Source: Candidatus Sulfopaludibacter sp. SbA3
GTDB taxonomy: Bacteria; Acidobacteriota; Terriglobia; Bryobacterales; Bryobacteraceae
NCBI GenBank assembly: GCA_945861625.1
Contig: CAMAVI010000021.1
Coordinates: 1-43,859 of the forward strand
Direction of reading: 5' to 3'
Length of the DNA stretch: 43,859 nucleotides
Shown: positions 1 to 9,609 of the stretch, one piece after another
How the letters are laid out: each line of letters opens with the position of its first letter
How positions within the stretch are numbered: position 1 is the first letter of the stretch
Translations under genes and position numbers: made by a program
Notes under the pieces: model-generated
What the model was told of the DNA's origin: nothing
Database searches by the model: none
The model's input: the letters and a program-made list of their open reading frames with translations, nothing else

Positions 1-85
1 TGGCCGCCACCAGACGGCGGGCGTGTTCGTCCAGATGCGGCCACATGCCAGCAAAGTACTGAGCAAGTTGGGCATCGGTGTCCAT
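1..85 (-). CDS. Transposase, N-terminal 28 codons only (ISAzo13-like)
   Basis: An ATG at 85-83 on the minus strand opens a frame that continues off the window edge. The visible protein is short, but its stretch WPHLDEHARRLVAA resembles the conserved N-terminus of ISAzo13-family DDE transposases, in which a 'PHLDE..RR' segment precedes an 'AAEA' motif. Only 28 residues can be read, so no catalytic residue is visible. GGAG lies directly against the ATG, which is too close for a normal ribosome site. The family call rests on this N-terminal resemblance. It could be another transposase type. Confidence 0.55.
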   Translation of the reverse strand, partial: MDTDAQLAQYFAGMWPHLDEHARRLVAA

Positions 86-137
86 CTCCAACGTGATATC
101 ACATCAAGATGGTAGATGTAAAGGTTATTTATTTACG
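1..137 (-). mobile_element. End of an insertion sequence (ISAzo13-like), running off the left edge
   Basis: Positions 85 to 1 read on the minus strand as the beginning of a transposase-like protein. The glycosyltransferase remnant on the plus strand becomes recognisable only from about position 138, so the element's end should lie between 86 and about 137. This strip is AT-rich compared with what follows and holds a perfect 10-bp palindrome, GTGATATCAC, at 93-102 just upstream of the transposase start. The exact terminal inverted repeat and target duplication cannot be fixed because only one end is in the window. Confidence 0.5.
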
Positions 138-1001
138 ATGCCTAAGCGCGCGGGAGCATGGATCGCGTGCGTGGGGCTGGCCGGCGCCGGCATCGCCTGC
201 GGATTGAACGCCCTGACCCACGGCGGCTTCTTTGAAGACGCTATCTTCGCCAACATCAATCCATTCGCCTGGTTCAAACTCGGACAGCAGGCGCAATACC
301 TGCTGCTCACTGCAGCGGGAGTGATCCTGACCGCAACCGTTGGCGCGTGGCATGCCTCGCGGCGGACGGCGCCGCTTTATCTTTATGCCGGTCTGGCGAC
401 AGGCGTGTGGCTGTTGACCGCGCCCAAGATTGGTTCGGATCTGAACTATCAGGTGGAGATGATGCTGGCGCTGGCGATCTGCGCGGGCTGCGCTCTTGAT
501 CATTTGGAATTTTTCCCCAGCCTGTTCACCGCGCGGCGGACGTGGGTCACACTCCTGCAGATGCCCCTGCTGCTGCACGTGGCGCTCAACGTGTTGTTGA
601 CGGCGCGGGTGGTGGCGGAGCGAGTGATTCTAGAGCCGTTCAAAGCCCAGGAGACCGCAATCCTCAAGCCTTTCGTCGATCGTCCGGGCCGCGTGCTTTC
701 GGTGCAATATGACTCTTTGGTGCAGGAACGCGGCCGCCTGGAAGTCGAGCCGCTCATTTACTCGTTGTTGGTCCGCAGCGGGCTCACCGACCCCACACCC
801 GTGCTTCACGACCTGGAAACCCGGCAGTTCGCCACGGTAATTCTCGCCGACAACGTATTCGAACCGGCCAAGACGCCGGAGGATCTGGAGCACGGCACTT
901 TGGCGGCGGCGCAACTCGCGGCCGTCCGCAACAACTACAAACTGGTCCGGCGCGCAGACGGACCGAATGACGTGTACATCTATGAACCCAAGCGCGACTG
1001 A
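138..1001 (+). pseudogene. C-terminal remnant of a family-39-like membrane glycosyltransferase
   Basis: The open frame gives about 288 residues: hydrophobic helices near the start, around the middle and at 'LYLYAGLATGVWLLTA', an IGSDLNY segment, and then a soluble C-terminal domain ending YIYEP. This matches the distal half of ArnT/PMT-type (GT39-like) polyprenyl-phosphate-sugar glycosyltransferases, which are normally 450-600 residues and carry the catalytic acidic residues in an N-terminal periplasmic loop that is missing here. The lost 5' end coincides with the insertion-sequence end on the left, so the simplest reading is a gene interrupted by transposition. The frame also stays open back to a GTG at 78, but those codons belong to the transposon side. 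Its stop overlaps the next gene by 20 bases, so it was once the first gene of the glycosylation operon. Confidence 0.65.
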
Positions 1002-1644
1002 CACCTTCGAGCGCGAATACCACCGCGTGCGCCTGCCGTTCGATCCGGAGCGGGCCAAGGTGTGGCGCGCGTTGTGCCGTTATCTTTCGCCATGGGTGGA
1101 CGCCAACGCGGGCCTGCTGGATCTGGGCGCCGGCTACGGAGATTTTTCGCGCTTCTCCAAAGCTTCCGCGAAATGGGCTCTGGACATGAACCCGGAGCTC
1201 ATCGGCCATTGGGAAGACAGCGTACAGCCGTTGATTCAATCCGCGCTGGCGCCGCTGCCTCTGGCGGCCGGCTCGCTGGGCACGGTATTCGCGTCCAATT
1301 TCTTTGAACATTTCACGATCGAAGACGGCGCGCGGATCTTTTTCGAAATCCGCCGCGTTCTAATACCGGGCGGCCGGCTGATCATCGTGCAACCCAATTT
1401 CCGCCTGGAGCCGCGCCGTTACTTCGACGACTACACGCACAAGACGATCTTCACGGACGAAGGCTTTTGCGGATTGCTCGAAGCCTCCGGGTTTCGCGTC
1501 ATCCGCAACGAGCCGCGCTTCACGCCGTTCACGATGAAATCGCGCTGGCCCAAAGCGGAATGGATGGTCGATCTGTATCTTCGCCTGCCTTTCCGTCCGC
1601 TGGCCGGACAGTTTTTAGTGATCGCGGAGCCTTCCGGAAACTGA
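982..1644 (+). CDS. Class I SAM-dependent methyltransferase
   Basis: About 220 residues with a Rossmann-type methyltransferase core. Motif I is LLDLGAGYGDF near residue 45, an 'ASNFFEHF' segment follows at the motif II position, and 'EIRRVLIPGGRLIIVQPNFR' is the family's post-motif strand. It transfers a methyl group from S-adenosylmethionine to an unidentified acceptor. The gene overlaps the glycosyltransferase remnant upstream and ends one base before the next glycosyltransferase, so a sugar, polyprenol or glycolipid substrate is plausible by context only. An ATG at 967 is also in frame. I prefer 982 because the conserved part begins shortly after it. Neither has a clear ribosome site, which suggests translational coupling. 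Confidence 0.85.
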   Translation: MNPSATDTFEREYHRVRLPFDPERAKVWRALCRYLSPWVDANAGLLDLGAGYGDFSRFSKASAKWALDMNPELIGHWEDSVQPLIQSALAPLPLAAGSLGTVFASNFFEHFTIEDGARIFFEIRRVLIPGGRLIIVQPNFRLEPRRYFDDYTHKTIFTDEGFCGLLEASGFRVIRNEPRFTPFTMKSRWPKAEWMVDLYLRLPFRPLAGQFLVIAEPSGN

Positions 1645-1645
1645 C

Positions 1646-2503
1646 ATGTGGCACGGCAAGAGAGTCGCGGTCATTTTTCCGACGTATAACGAGAAGGACT
1701 CCATTCGCCGGGCCGTTCTCGCTTACTACGCGACCGGGTTGGTGGACGAGGTCATCGTCGTCAATAACAACGCCGCCCCGGGGACGTCGGAAGAAGTAGC
1801 GGGCACGGGCGCGCGCGAGATCTTCGAGACCAAACAGGGCTACGGCAACGCGCTGCTGTGCGGCATCGACAATACGGACGCCGAGCTGGTGATTTTCTCC
1901 GAACCTGACGGCACCTTCAGCGGCCACGACGTGATCAAGCTGCTGGCCTATTCCGACGACGTTCCCGTCGTTTTCGGCACGCGCACCACGCGCGAGTTCA
2001 TCTGGCAGGGCGCCAACATGGGCAAGTTCCTGCGCTGGGGGAACTGGGCCGTCGCCAAGATGACCGAGGTTCTGTACGGAACGACCATCCTCACCGACAT
2101 GGGTTGCACGCAGCGGCTGCTCTCGCGTGAGGCGCTGCGGGTGATCCGCCCGCACCTGACCATCGGCGGCTCGCACTTCGGTCCACAGGTGCTGCTGGAA
2201 GTGATTCAGCACGGCATCCCGTTTGTCGAGATTCCCATGAATTACTGTGCGCGCGTGGGCGAGTCTTCGGTGACGGGCTCTATCTGGAAAGCGTGGAAAC
2301 TCGGCTGGCGCATGATCTTCCTGGTGCTGAGCTACCGCTGCGGCCTGGTCGCCAGAGAACGTACGCATTGGCGGGAAGCGACCGTCACTCCACCGCGCGC
2401 CCGCCAGGAAGAAGATCAACCCGGCACGGAATCGCTAGCGGCGCTGGCGAGAGAGGTGAGGGAGCGTACGGATTCCAAATCGGGGACACTCCTGCAACGC
2501 TGA
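1646..2503 (+). CDS. Family 2 glycosyltransferase (dolichol/polyprenyl-phosphate sugar synthase-like)
   Basis: The protein opens with VAVIFPTYNEKDSI, the nucleotide-sugar binding strand of GT2 enzymes. 'VDEVIVVNNNA' follows, and an acidic metal site lies at 'SEPDGTF' near residue 92. A 'NMGKFLRWGN' segment and 'DMGCTQRLLSR' resemble polyprenyl-phosphate mannosyl- or glucosyltransferases. No C-terminal membrane anchor is evident. About 40 hydrophilic residues follow the catalytic fold. The start lies one base after the methyltransferase stop, so the two are co-translated. Its 3' end contains one arm of a 14-bp inverted repeat. Donor and acceptor cannot be specified; feeding a lipid-linked sugar to the adjacent GT39-like enzyme would be the classical partnership, and that enzyme is now broken. 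Confidence 0.85.
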   Translation: MWHGKRVAVIFPTYNEKDSIRRAVLAYYATGLVDEVIVVNNNAAPGTSEEVAGTGAREIFETKQGYGNALLCGIDNTDAELVIFSEPDGTFSGHDVIKLLAYSDDVPVVFGTRTTREFIWQGANMGKFLRWGNWAVAKMTEVLYGTTILTDMGCTQRLLSREALRVIRPHLTIGGSHFGPQVLLEVIQHGIPFVEIPMNYCARVGESSVTGSIWKAWKLGWRMIFLVLSYRCGLVARERTHWREATVTPPRARQEEDQPGTESLAALAREVRERTDSKSGTLLQR

Positions 2504-2544
2504 TTTCACAAGAGCCGTAAACAGAACCCCGGAGTGTCCCCGAT
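2479..2544. repeat. Perfect 14-bp inverted repeat between convergent genes
   Basis: ATCGGGGACACTCC at 2479-2492 is exactly mirrored by GGAGTGTCCCCGAT at 2531-2544, with 38 bases between. The left arm lies inside the last codons of the glycosyltransferase gene and the right arm ends just before the stop of the minus-strand regulator. It could act as a bidirectional transcription stop, although there is no T-run and the loop is long. It also has the look of a REP-type palindromic element spread by a transposase. Confidence 0.7.
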
Positions 2545-2548
2545 CTAC

Positions 2549-3367
2549 TTACAGCTTCAACAACGCCCGCAACCTCTTCGTCTGTACGCGGCTGACAGGG
2601 ATCTCAGTTTGCTTCTTATCGTCCATGCGCAGTTGGAAGCTGGACTTGAACCACGGAATCACTTCCTTGATACGGTGGATGTTCACCAGGTAGGAGCGGT
2701 GCACGCGCCAGAACGTATCCGGGTCGAGGTTCGACTGTAATTCTTCAATGGTCCGGTAATTCGACTGCCCTTCGAGCGACGACGCCACCACTGTGATCAG
2801 TCCGCCCTCGATGGTCGCGTAGACCACGTCCTGCGCATCCACGATGAAGTTGCGCTGATTGCTCTTGACCAGGAGCTTGCTGCGCTGCAAGGAAGGCTTG
2901 GGCGGCGGCGCCTCGGCGGCGGCGGCCTTGGCGCGTTCGGCGACGCCCTTGCGCGCGCGCTCGACGGCAATCGCCAGCCGGTCCTTTTCCACGGGCTTCA
3001 GAAGATAATCCAGCGCCTCGACGCGGAACGCTTCGACCGCGTACTGGTCATAGGCGGTGGCCATCACGAAATAGGGCAGCGGGATGCCCTGCTCGCGGAG
3101 CCGGGCGATCACGCCCATGCCATCCAACCCCGGCATCTGCACGTCCATGAAAACCAGGTCGGGCTCCAGGTCGGCGATCAGCTTGACGGCTTCCAGGCCG
3201 TTGGACGCCGTGGCGATGATTTCCACATCTGGAAACTCTTTGAGGAGAAAGGACAGTTCGTCGAGCGCCAGCTTTTCGTCGTCGACCAGCACAGCCGAAA
3301 TCGACTGCGCGGCGGCCCCGCCATTTTGCGTTGCTCCCGCTACTCCGGTGGCCGCGCGATTGCCCAT
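2549..3367 (-). CDS. LytTR-family response regulator
   Basis: Two domains are visible. Residues about 23-140 form a receiver domain with the acidic pair at 29-30 (VLVDDEK), the phospho-accepting Asp75 in FMDVQMPG, and the conserved lysine in 'DYLLKPVEKD'. After an Ala/Pro-rich linker, the C-terminal ~100 residues are a LytTR DNA-binding domain ('YRTIEELQSNLDP..FWRVHRSYLVNI'), as in LytR/AlgR/AgrA regulators. No partner histidine kinase is in the window. The frame is open to an upstream TTG or ATG-like start at 3457, but the conserved protein begins after the ATG at 3367; neither start has a ribosome site. Target genes are unknown. Confidence 0.88.
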   Translation of the reverse strand: MGNRAATGVAGATQNGGAAAQSISAVLVDDEKLALDELSFLLKEFPDVEIIATASNGLEAVKLIADLEPDLVFMDVQMPGLDGMGVIARLREQGIPLPYFVMATAYDQYAVEAFRVEALDYLLKPVEKDRLAIAVERARKGVAERAKAAAAEAPPPKPSLQRSKLLVKSNQRNFIVDAQDVVYATIEGGLITVVASSLEGQSNYRTIEELQSNLDPDTFWRVHRSYLVNIHRIKEVIPWFKSSFQLRMDDKKQTEIPVSRVQTKRLRALLKL

Positions 3368-3460
3368 GAAATGCCAGTATAACGCGCGAAGTGTTAAGAT
3401 ATCCTTTGCGGTCCTGCCGAAGCTTTGCCGCGCATTGAGACCAATCGTTGTAGACACATC

Positions 3461-3490
3461 GCTGACAACAAATCGGCTGACAACAAATCG
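3461..3490. repeat. Perfect 15-bp tandem duplication in the ino1 leader
   Basis: GCTGACAACAAATCG occurs at 3461-3475 and again, without a change, at 3476-3490. The second copy ends two bases before the AGGAG ribosome site of the inositol-phosphate synthase gene. It looks like a replication-slippage duplication in the 5' leader. Whether it alters expression is unknown. Confidence 0.95.
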
Positions 3491-3507
3491 TTAGGAGCAC
3501 CAAACTT

Positions 3508-4827
<1,320 letters not shown>

Positions 4828-4878
4828 CCCTCCCGCCCTGTTCGCGGTCTGCGATTCGCCGTTCCTGAATTTTGCCGT

Positions 4879-5877
4879 ATGAATTGCCTGGTCATCGGAG
4901 GAACCCAGTTCATCGGCCGCCATTTGGTCGCCGAGTTATTGACGGGCGGTCACGCGGTCACGGTCCTCCATCGTCAACCCAAGCACACTCTGGGCCGCCG
5001 CGTGAAAAACATCGTGGCCGACCGCAACGACCCGCGCGCGATGAAGGCCGCGCTGGCCGGCAAGAGCTTTGAGGTCGTATTCGACAACGTCTACGATTGG
5101 CAGCACGGCACCACCGCGGCGCATGTGGAAGGCACGGTGCGCGCGGTCAATGGACCGTTACACCGGTATATTTTCATGTCCAGCGTCGCGGCCTACGGCG
5201 ATGGACTGAATCACCACGAAGGTGATGCGCTGGCGCCCGATGACGCCGCCGATCTCTACGTCCGCAATAAGGCTACGAGCGAGCGGGCTCTGTTCCGTCT
5301 GCATCAGCGCATCGGCCTGCCGGCCGTGACGTTGCGGCCACCTTTTGTTTACGGGCCCGAGAACCCGCTCTATCGCGAAGCGTTTTTCTGGGATCGCCTG
5401 CGCGCGAGACGCCCGATCATCGTTCCGGGCGATGGGCGCCGCCTGATGCAATTTATTTATGTGAAGGATCTGGTGACTGCCGCGCTGCGTGCCATGACGG
5501 AGAGCGCTGCCGTGGGTCACGCATTCAACATCGCCAACGCGCGCCCGGTGGCGCAGTCGGATTTTGTCGATGCGCTGGCCAAAACGTGCCGGAAACCCGC
5601 GAAGTTCGTGCGCATCCCGCGCGAGTACCTGATGCGCGCCGGTGGACACCCCATGGGTCCGAAGATGTACTTCGGTATCTATCTGGACATGCCGCCCATC
5701 ACGGAAGTGACGGCCAAGGCGCAGCGGGTCTTGAAATTCAAACCGACGGACTTCGCAACCGGCCTGGCGGAAACCTACAAGTGGTATCTGCGCCACAACC
5801 ACGCAGCCAAACAGGATTATTCGTTTGAAGACGCGTTACTGACGCACGCACCGGTGCTGGCGGCGCCCAAGACTTAA
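4879..5877 (+). CDS. NAD(P)-dependent epimerase/dehydratase, extended SDR
   Basis: A 332-residue extended short-chain dehydrogenase. The glycine-rich dinucleotide motif is VIGGTQFIGRHL at residues 5-16, followed by a basic 'VLHR', which may favour NADP. The strand 'YIFMSSVAAYG' precedes an 'LYVRNKATSE' segment that supplies the Tyr and Lys of the YxxxK active site. 'LRPPFVYGPEN' and 'FIYVKDLVTA' are typical of UDP-sugar epimerases and of the CSP41/isoflavone-reductase-like branch. The substrate cannot be read from sequence. It lies directly downstream of ino1 on the same strand and is probably co-transcribed. There is no strong ribosome site before the ATG. Confidence 0.85.
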   Translation: MNCLVIGGTQFIGRHLVAELLTGGHAVTVLHRQPKHTLGRRVKNIVADRNDPRAMKAALAGKSFEVVFDNVYDWQHGTTAAHVEGTVRAVNGPLHRYIFMSSVAAYGDGLNHHEGDALAPDDAADLYVRNKATSERALFRLHQRIGLPAVTLRPPFVYGPENPLYREAFFWDRLRARRPIIVPGDGRRLMQFIYVKDLVTAALRAMTESAAVGHAFNIANARPVAQSDFVDALAKTCRKPAKFVRIPREYLMRAGGHPMGPKMYFGIYLDMPPITEVTAKAQRVLKFKPTDFATGLAETYKWYLRHNHAAKQDYSFEDALLTHAPVLAAPKT

Positions 5878-6094
5878 CTGGACAAGTAAGTAGCGAAGCG
5901 CAGAAGACGCTGTAAACGGTGAACGCCGCGCGTGTACATCACGCTCTGCGCGAAGTCGTTCCCCTGCATGCGGTTTTTGTGGCCCGTGCCGTCCGAGAAA
6001 TGGGTGAACGTCGCTTCCATCGCCAGTAGCGCGGAACCGATTCTTGCCGGTCCCATTACTTTTGGGTCAAAGCTTCCAGGACAGGACCGTTGCG

Positions 6095-6508
6095 CTAAAA
6101 ACCTGATTGCCCACCTTTTGTAATTGCTTTCTTGACCTCCGCGGATAACTCCTGGAACACTATGTCCGCGCAGGGTTTGTTATCGGCCGTAGTGACGCAT
6201 TGAATAGTCCCGTCCGGAGCTATGACCATATTGTTCTTGACGTTACTCCGCGATTTGGTGACCGTAGTAGTTGCCTGCCGCTCATCAGCGGAGCACACTC
6301 GTCCGCCCATACTCAAGCACTTCCATTTGCCATCAGGCGCTTTCACAATCTGGACATGGGCGAGCAGAGTTGCCTCCGGAGAAGCTTTCGCGGAGGCCGG
6401 AGCACCCTTGATGATTCGTTCCTTGGCCGGCGCCTTGGCTTGTCCCCACACGCTGCCGGTCAGGACCATCATGCTCAGTGCAATGAATGTAAATCCTATA
6501 ACTCGCAT
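6095..6508 (-). CDS. Small secreted protein of unknown function
   Basis: This 137-residue protein begins with a clear signal peptide (MRVIGFTFIALSMMVLTGSV, cleavage probably after WGQA). The mature part is basic and hydrophilic, with four cysteines in two similar contexts: 'DGKWKCLSMGGRVCSADE' and 'DGTIQCVTTADNKPCADI'. This looks like an internal duplication with two disulfide-capable pairs. A GTGGAG ribosome site lies about five bases before the ATG. No family is recognised. It stands alone on the minus strand between the SDR gene and the purine operon. Confidence 0.7.
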   Translation of the reverse strand: MRVIGFTFIALSMMVLTGSVWGQAKAPAKERIIKGAPASAKASPEATLLAHVQIVKAPDGKWKCLSMGGRVCSADERQATTTVTKSRSNVKNNMVIAPDGTIQCVTTADNKPCADIVFQELSAEVKKAITKGGQSGF

Positions 6509-6687
6509 TCATCTCCACTCCGGCGGTTCAAACGGACCCGCCCTAGTCAGTGTACACGTGGGCGTCATTAGAAACACCCGTCAGCGTTTCTGCTTGATGA
6601 TCCTGCCGGACAAGCACCCTTTTGGAATACCACTGGGTCGAGTTCGACCGAGCGCCGGAAAGCACTGCCGGAAACTCTACTGGAGCA

Positions 6688-6717
6688 TTGTCGCTCCGCC
6701 ACCCCGTTTGTTACAAT
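6688..6717 (+). promoter_or_regulatory. Promoter of the purQLF operon
   Basis: TTGTCG at 6688-6693 and TACAAT at 6712-6717 are 18 bases apart and fit a housekeeping sigma-70 promoter. The predicted transcript would begin near 6724, only about seven bases before the preferred purQ start at 6731. A separate dyad, GGTCGA-GT-TCGACC at 6636-6649, lies upstream and could be a regulator site, but nothing else supports it. Confidence 0.6.
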
Positions 6718-6730
6718 GAAGCTTCCTCCC

Positions 6731-7405
6731 ATGCGCTTCGGTGTCGTCGTGTTTCCGGGCAGCAACTGTGACCACGATGCTTGGTACGCCGTTTCACACA
6801 ATCTAGGCCATTCCGCCGAATTCATCTGGCACGATTCGCGCACGCTGGGCCCGGTCGACGCGGTGATTCTGCCGGGCGGCTTCTCCTACGGCGATTACAT
6901 GCGCTGCGGTGCCATCGCCAAGTTTTCCCCGGTCATGAACGCGGTCCGCGAATTCGCGGCGTCGGGAGGGCTGGTGCTGGGCATCTGCAACGGCTTCCAG
7001 GTGCTGGTGGAAAGCGGATTGCTCCCCGGCGCCCTACTCCGCAATCGCGATCTCAAGTTTGTCTGCCGGCCCGTGCAACTGCGCGTCGAAACCACCAACA
7101 CTCCGTTCACCGCCTCGGCTGCCAAGAGCCAGATCCTGACGGTTCCCGTGGCGCACGGCGATGGCTGCTACTTCGCCGACGACGCCACGCTGGCTTCACT
7201 GCGCCGCGACGACCGCGTCGTTTTGCGCTACGTCGATAATCCCAACGGATCGCTCGACGACATCGCCGGCATCTGCAGCGAAAAGCGTAATGTGATGGGC
7301 ATGATGCCGCATCCCGAGCGCGCTTCCGACGCGCTGCTCGGCTGCACGGACGGCAAAGTGATCCTCGAATCCATGATTCAGTCCCTGACCACCGCAAACG
7401 CATGA
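6731..7405 (+). CDS. purQ: Phosphoribosylformylglycinamidine synthase, glutaminase subunit PurQ
   Basis: PurQ is a class I glutamine amidotransferase that supplies ammonia to PurL in the fourth step of purine synthesis. With the start at 6731 the protein begins [14 protein letters not shown], as PurQ proteins usually do. The nucleophile Cys86 sits in GICNGFQ, and the His/Glu pair in MMPHPERA completes the triad. An ATG at 6716 is in frame, but it overlaps the TACAAT -10 box at 6712-6717 and so cannot be in the transcript if that promoter is used. The gene overlaps purL by four bases (ATGA). No purS gene is found next to it. Confidence 0.93.
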   Translation: MRFGVVVFPGSNCDHDAWYAVSHNLGHSAEFIWHDSRTLGPVDAVILPGGFSYGDYMRCGAIAKFSPVMNAVREFAASGGLVLGICNGFQVLVESGLLPGALLRNRDLKFVCRPVQLRVETTNTPFTASAAKSQILTVPVAHGDGCYFADDATLASLRRDDRVVLRYVDNPNGSLDDIAGICSEKRNVMGMMPHPERASDALLGCTDGKVILESMIQSLTTANA

Positions 7406-9609
7406 GCGACCTGACGCCGTCCGAACTGGATAAAGTCCGCTCCATCCTGAAGCGCGAACCGAACGAGACGGAGATGGGCATCTTCACGGTGATGTGGAGC
7501 GAGCACTGTTCCTACAAGAGTTCGCGCATCCACCTGAGGAAGCTGCCGACCAAGAGCAGCCGGGTGCTGGTGGGCCCGGGCGAGAACGCGGGCATTATCG
7601 ACATCGGCGCGGCCCCCAACGGCGACCGCTATGCAATCGCGTTCAAGATCGAATCGCACAATCACCCCAGTTTCATTGAGCCCTTCCAGGGCGCGGCCAC
7701 GGGAGTCGGCGGCATTCTGCGCGACATCTTTACCATGGGCGCGCGGCCCATCGCCGTGATGGATGCGCTGCGCTTCGGCCCCATGGACGATCCGGACAAC
7801 GGCGCGCGCAACAAGCGCATCGTCGAAGGCGTGGTCAGCGGCATTTCGCACTACGGAAATTGCTTCGGGGTGCCCACCGTCGGCGGCGAAACGGTGTTCG
7901 AGCCCTGCTACAACGGCAACCCTCTGGTGAATGTGTTCGCGCTCGGCGTGTTCCGCCACGATGAAATTTTCTTCGGCCGCGCGACCGGCATCGGCAATCC
8001 GGTGATTTATGTAGGCGCGAAGACGGGCCGCGACGGCATCAAGGGCGCGTCCATGGCCTCCGAAGAGTTCGACGAAAATTCCCAAGGCAAACGCCCCAAC
8101 GTGCAGGTGGGCGACCCGTTCATGGAAAAGCTTCTGCTCGAAGCGTGCCTGGAGGCCATGAAAACCGGGGCCATCGTCGGCATCCAGGATATGGGCGCCG
8201 CCGGACTGACCTGCTCCACGTGCGAGATGGGGAGCCGCGCGGAAACCGGCATCGAATTCGACTTGGCGCGCGTCCCGCAGCGCGAAACCGGCATGACTCC
8301 CTATGAGATCATGCTCTCCGAATCGCAGGAGCGCATGTTGCTGGTGGCCGAAAAGGGCCGCGAGGATGAAGTTTTCGCCGTCTTCAAAAAGTGGGGTCTG
8401 GACGCTGTCACCATTGGCGAGGTGACTGGCGACGGCATCCTGCGGGTGAAAGATCACGGCAAAGTGGTGGCGGAGATCCCCAATCGCGAACTCGCGGACG
8501 AAGCGCCCCTGTATGATCGTCCGCACGGGGTGAAGCCGTACCGCCCGGCGCCGATGGAGGCGCCTGAATTTTCCAGCAAAGACTTGAATGCCGACTTGCT
8601 GGCTCTGGTGGGCTCCGGCGATCTGTGTTCCAAGCGCTGGATCTGGCAGCAGTACGACTACATGGTACGCACCAACACCATCGCGGGCCCGGGCGGCGAC
8701 GCGGCCATCGTGCGCATCAAGGAAACCGGCACCAGCGTGGCCATGTCGCTGGATGGCAACGGGCGCTACTGCGCGCTCGATCCGCGCGAAGGCGCGAAGC
8801 TGATCGTCGCCGAATGCTGCCGCAATATTTCGACGGTGGGCGCGACGCCGGTGGCGGCGACCAACAATCTGAATTTCGGCAATCCGGAGCGCCCGGAGAT
8901 CATGGCGCAATTGGTAGAAGCCATCGAAGGCATGGCGGAGGCGTGCGCGCACTTTGAGACGCCGATCACGGGCGGCAACGTCAGCTTGTACAACGAAACT
9001 CTCGGCGAGGCCATCTGGCCGACGCCGGTGATGGGCATCGTCGGCTTGCTGCCGACCACGCGGCCCGTGACCATTCCGTTCAAACACCAGGGGCGCACGG
9101 TGATGCTGCTCGGCGGCATCGGCACAACCGACGCGACCCGCTTCGGCGGCACACAGTACGCGAAAGTCATCTTGCAATCGATGTGGGGGCTGCCGCCCGC
9201 GCTCGATATGGACTACGAAAAGCGTGTGCAGTCGGCCATCCGCGACATTGTCAATCACGGACATGCGGAATCCGCGCACGATGTCAGCGATGGCGGCCTG
9301 GCGGTCGCGCTTGCCGAATGCGCCTACAGCGGCATCGGGGCTTCGATCGAAATCCCTACTCATGCGCGGCCTGAGTTCGCGCTATTCCACGAAGGCCCAT
9401 CGCGAATCTTGATTTCGACCGCCGTGCCAGAGCGGATCGAAGAGATCGCGCGTAAGTACAACGTCGAAGCGCTACGCATCGGCGTTACAATGAATGGGAG
9501 GGTGCGGATTGGGGACGGCTCCGCGACCTGGATCGACTCCCCCGTCGACCGTCTCAAGCAGGTTTGGGAGAATGCGCTGGCGGAGCAGCTGGCACCCGCT
9601 CATGTTTGA
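7402..9609 (+). CDS. purL: Phosphoribosylformylglycinamidine synthase, synthase subunit PurL
   Basis: A 735-residue small-type PurL, the ATP-dependent subunit that amidates FGAR to FGAM. It opens with the helical linker '[14 protein letters not shown]', and contains '[27 protein letters not shown]' near residue 95 and '[15 protein letters not shown]' in the first repeat. '[15 protein letters not shown]' lies in the second half, giving the duplicated AIR-synthase fold. Length and motifs fit the PurLQS form, which normally also needs PurS; that gene must be elsewhere. The start overlaps purQ and the end overlaps purF, so the three are translationally coupled. Confidence 0.96.
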   Translation: MSDLTPSELDKVRSILKREPNETEMGIFTVMWSEHCSYKSSRIHLRKLPTKSSRVLVGPGENAGIIDIGAAPNGDRYAIAFKIESHNHPSFIEPFQGAATGVGGILRDIFTMGARPIAVMDALRFGPMDDPDNGARNKRIVEGVVSGISHYGNCFGVPTVGGETVFEPCYNGNPLVNVFALGVFRHDEIFFGRATGIGNPVIYVGAKTGRDGIKGASMASEEFDENSQGKRPNVQVGDPFMEKLLLEACLEAMKTGAIVGIQDMGAAGLTCSTCEMGSRAETGIEFDLARVPQRETGMTPYEIMLSESQERMLLVAEKGREDEVFAVFKKWGLDAVTIGEVTGDGILRVKDHGKVVAEIPNRELADEAPLYDRPHGVKPYRPAPMEAPEFSSKDLNADLLALVGSGDLCSKRWIWQQYDYMVRTNTIAGPGGDAAIVRIKETGTSVAMSLDGNGRYCALDPREGAKLIVAECCRNISTVGATPVAATNNLNFGNPERPEIMAQLVEAIEGMAEACAHFETPITGGNVSLYNETLGEAIWPTPVMGIVGLLPTTRPVTIPFKHQGRTVMLLGGIGTTDATRFGGTQYAKVILQSMWGLPPALDMDYEKRVQSAIRDIVNHGHAESAHDVSDGGLAVALAECAYSGIGASIEIPTHARPEFALFHEGPSRILISTAVPERIEEIARKYNVEALRIGVTMNGRVRIGDGSATWIDSPVDRLKQVWENALAEQLAPAHV

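Noticed and set aside
78-137. GTG at 78 as the start of the glycosyltransferase
   Set aside because: These codons lie on the transposon side of the junction, overlap the transposase start in antisense, and have no similarity to the family. The real 5' half is missing.
5874-6056. A 60-codon minus-strand frame in the gap after the SDR gene
   Set aside because: No ribosome site, no recognisable protein, overlaps the SDR stop. The overlapping plus-strand frame at 5932 is equally open. Could be a relic, but nothing supports a gene.
7378-9363. A 661-codon open frame on the minus strand opposite purL
   Set aside because: It is a shadow of purL caused by GC-rich codon bias; its translation is rich in Arg, His and Ala with no domain, and purL is unmistakable. 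The same holds for long antisense frames opposite ino1 (3394-4731), ppiD (26498-27925) and the AtuA gene (38708-40318).
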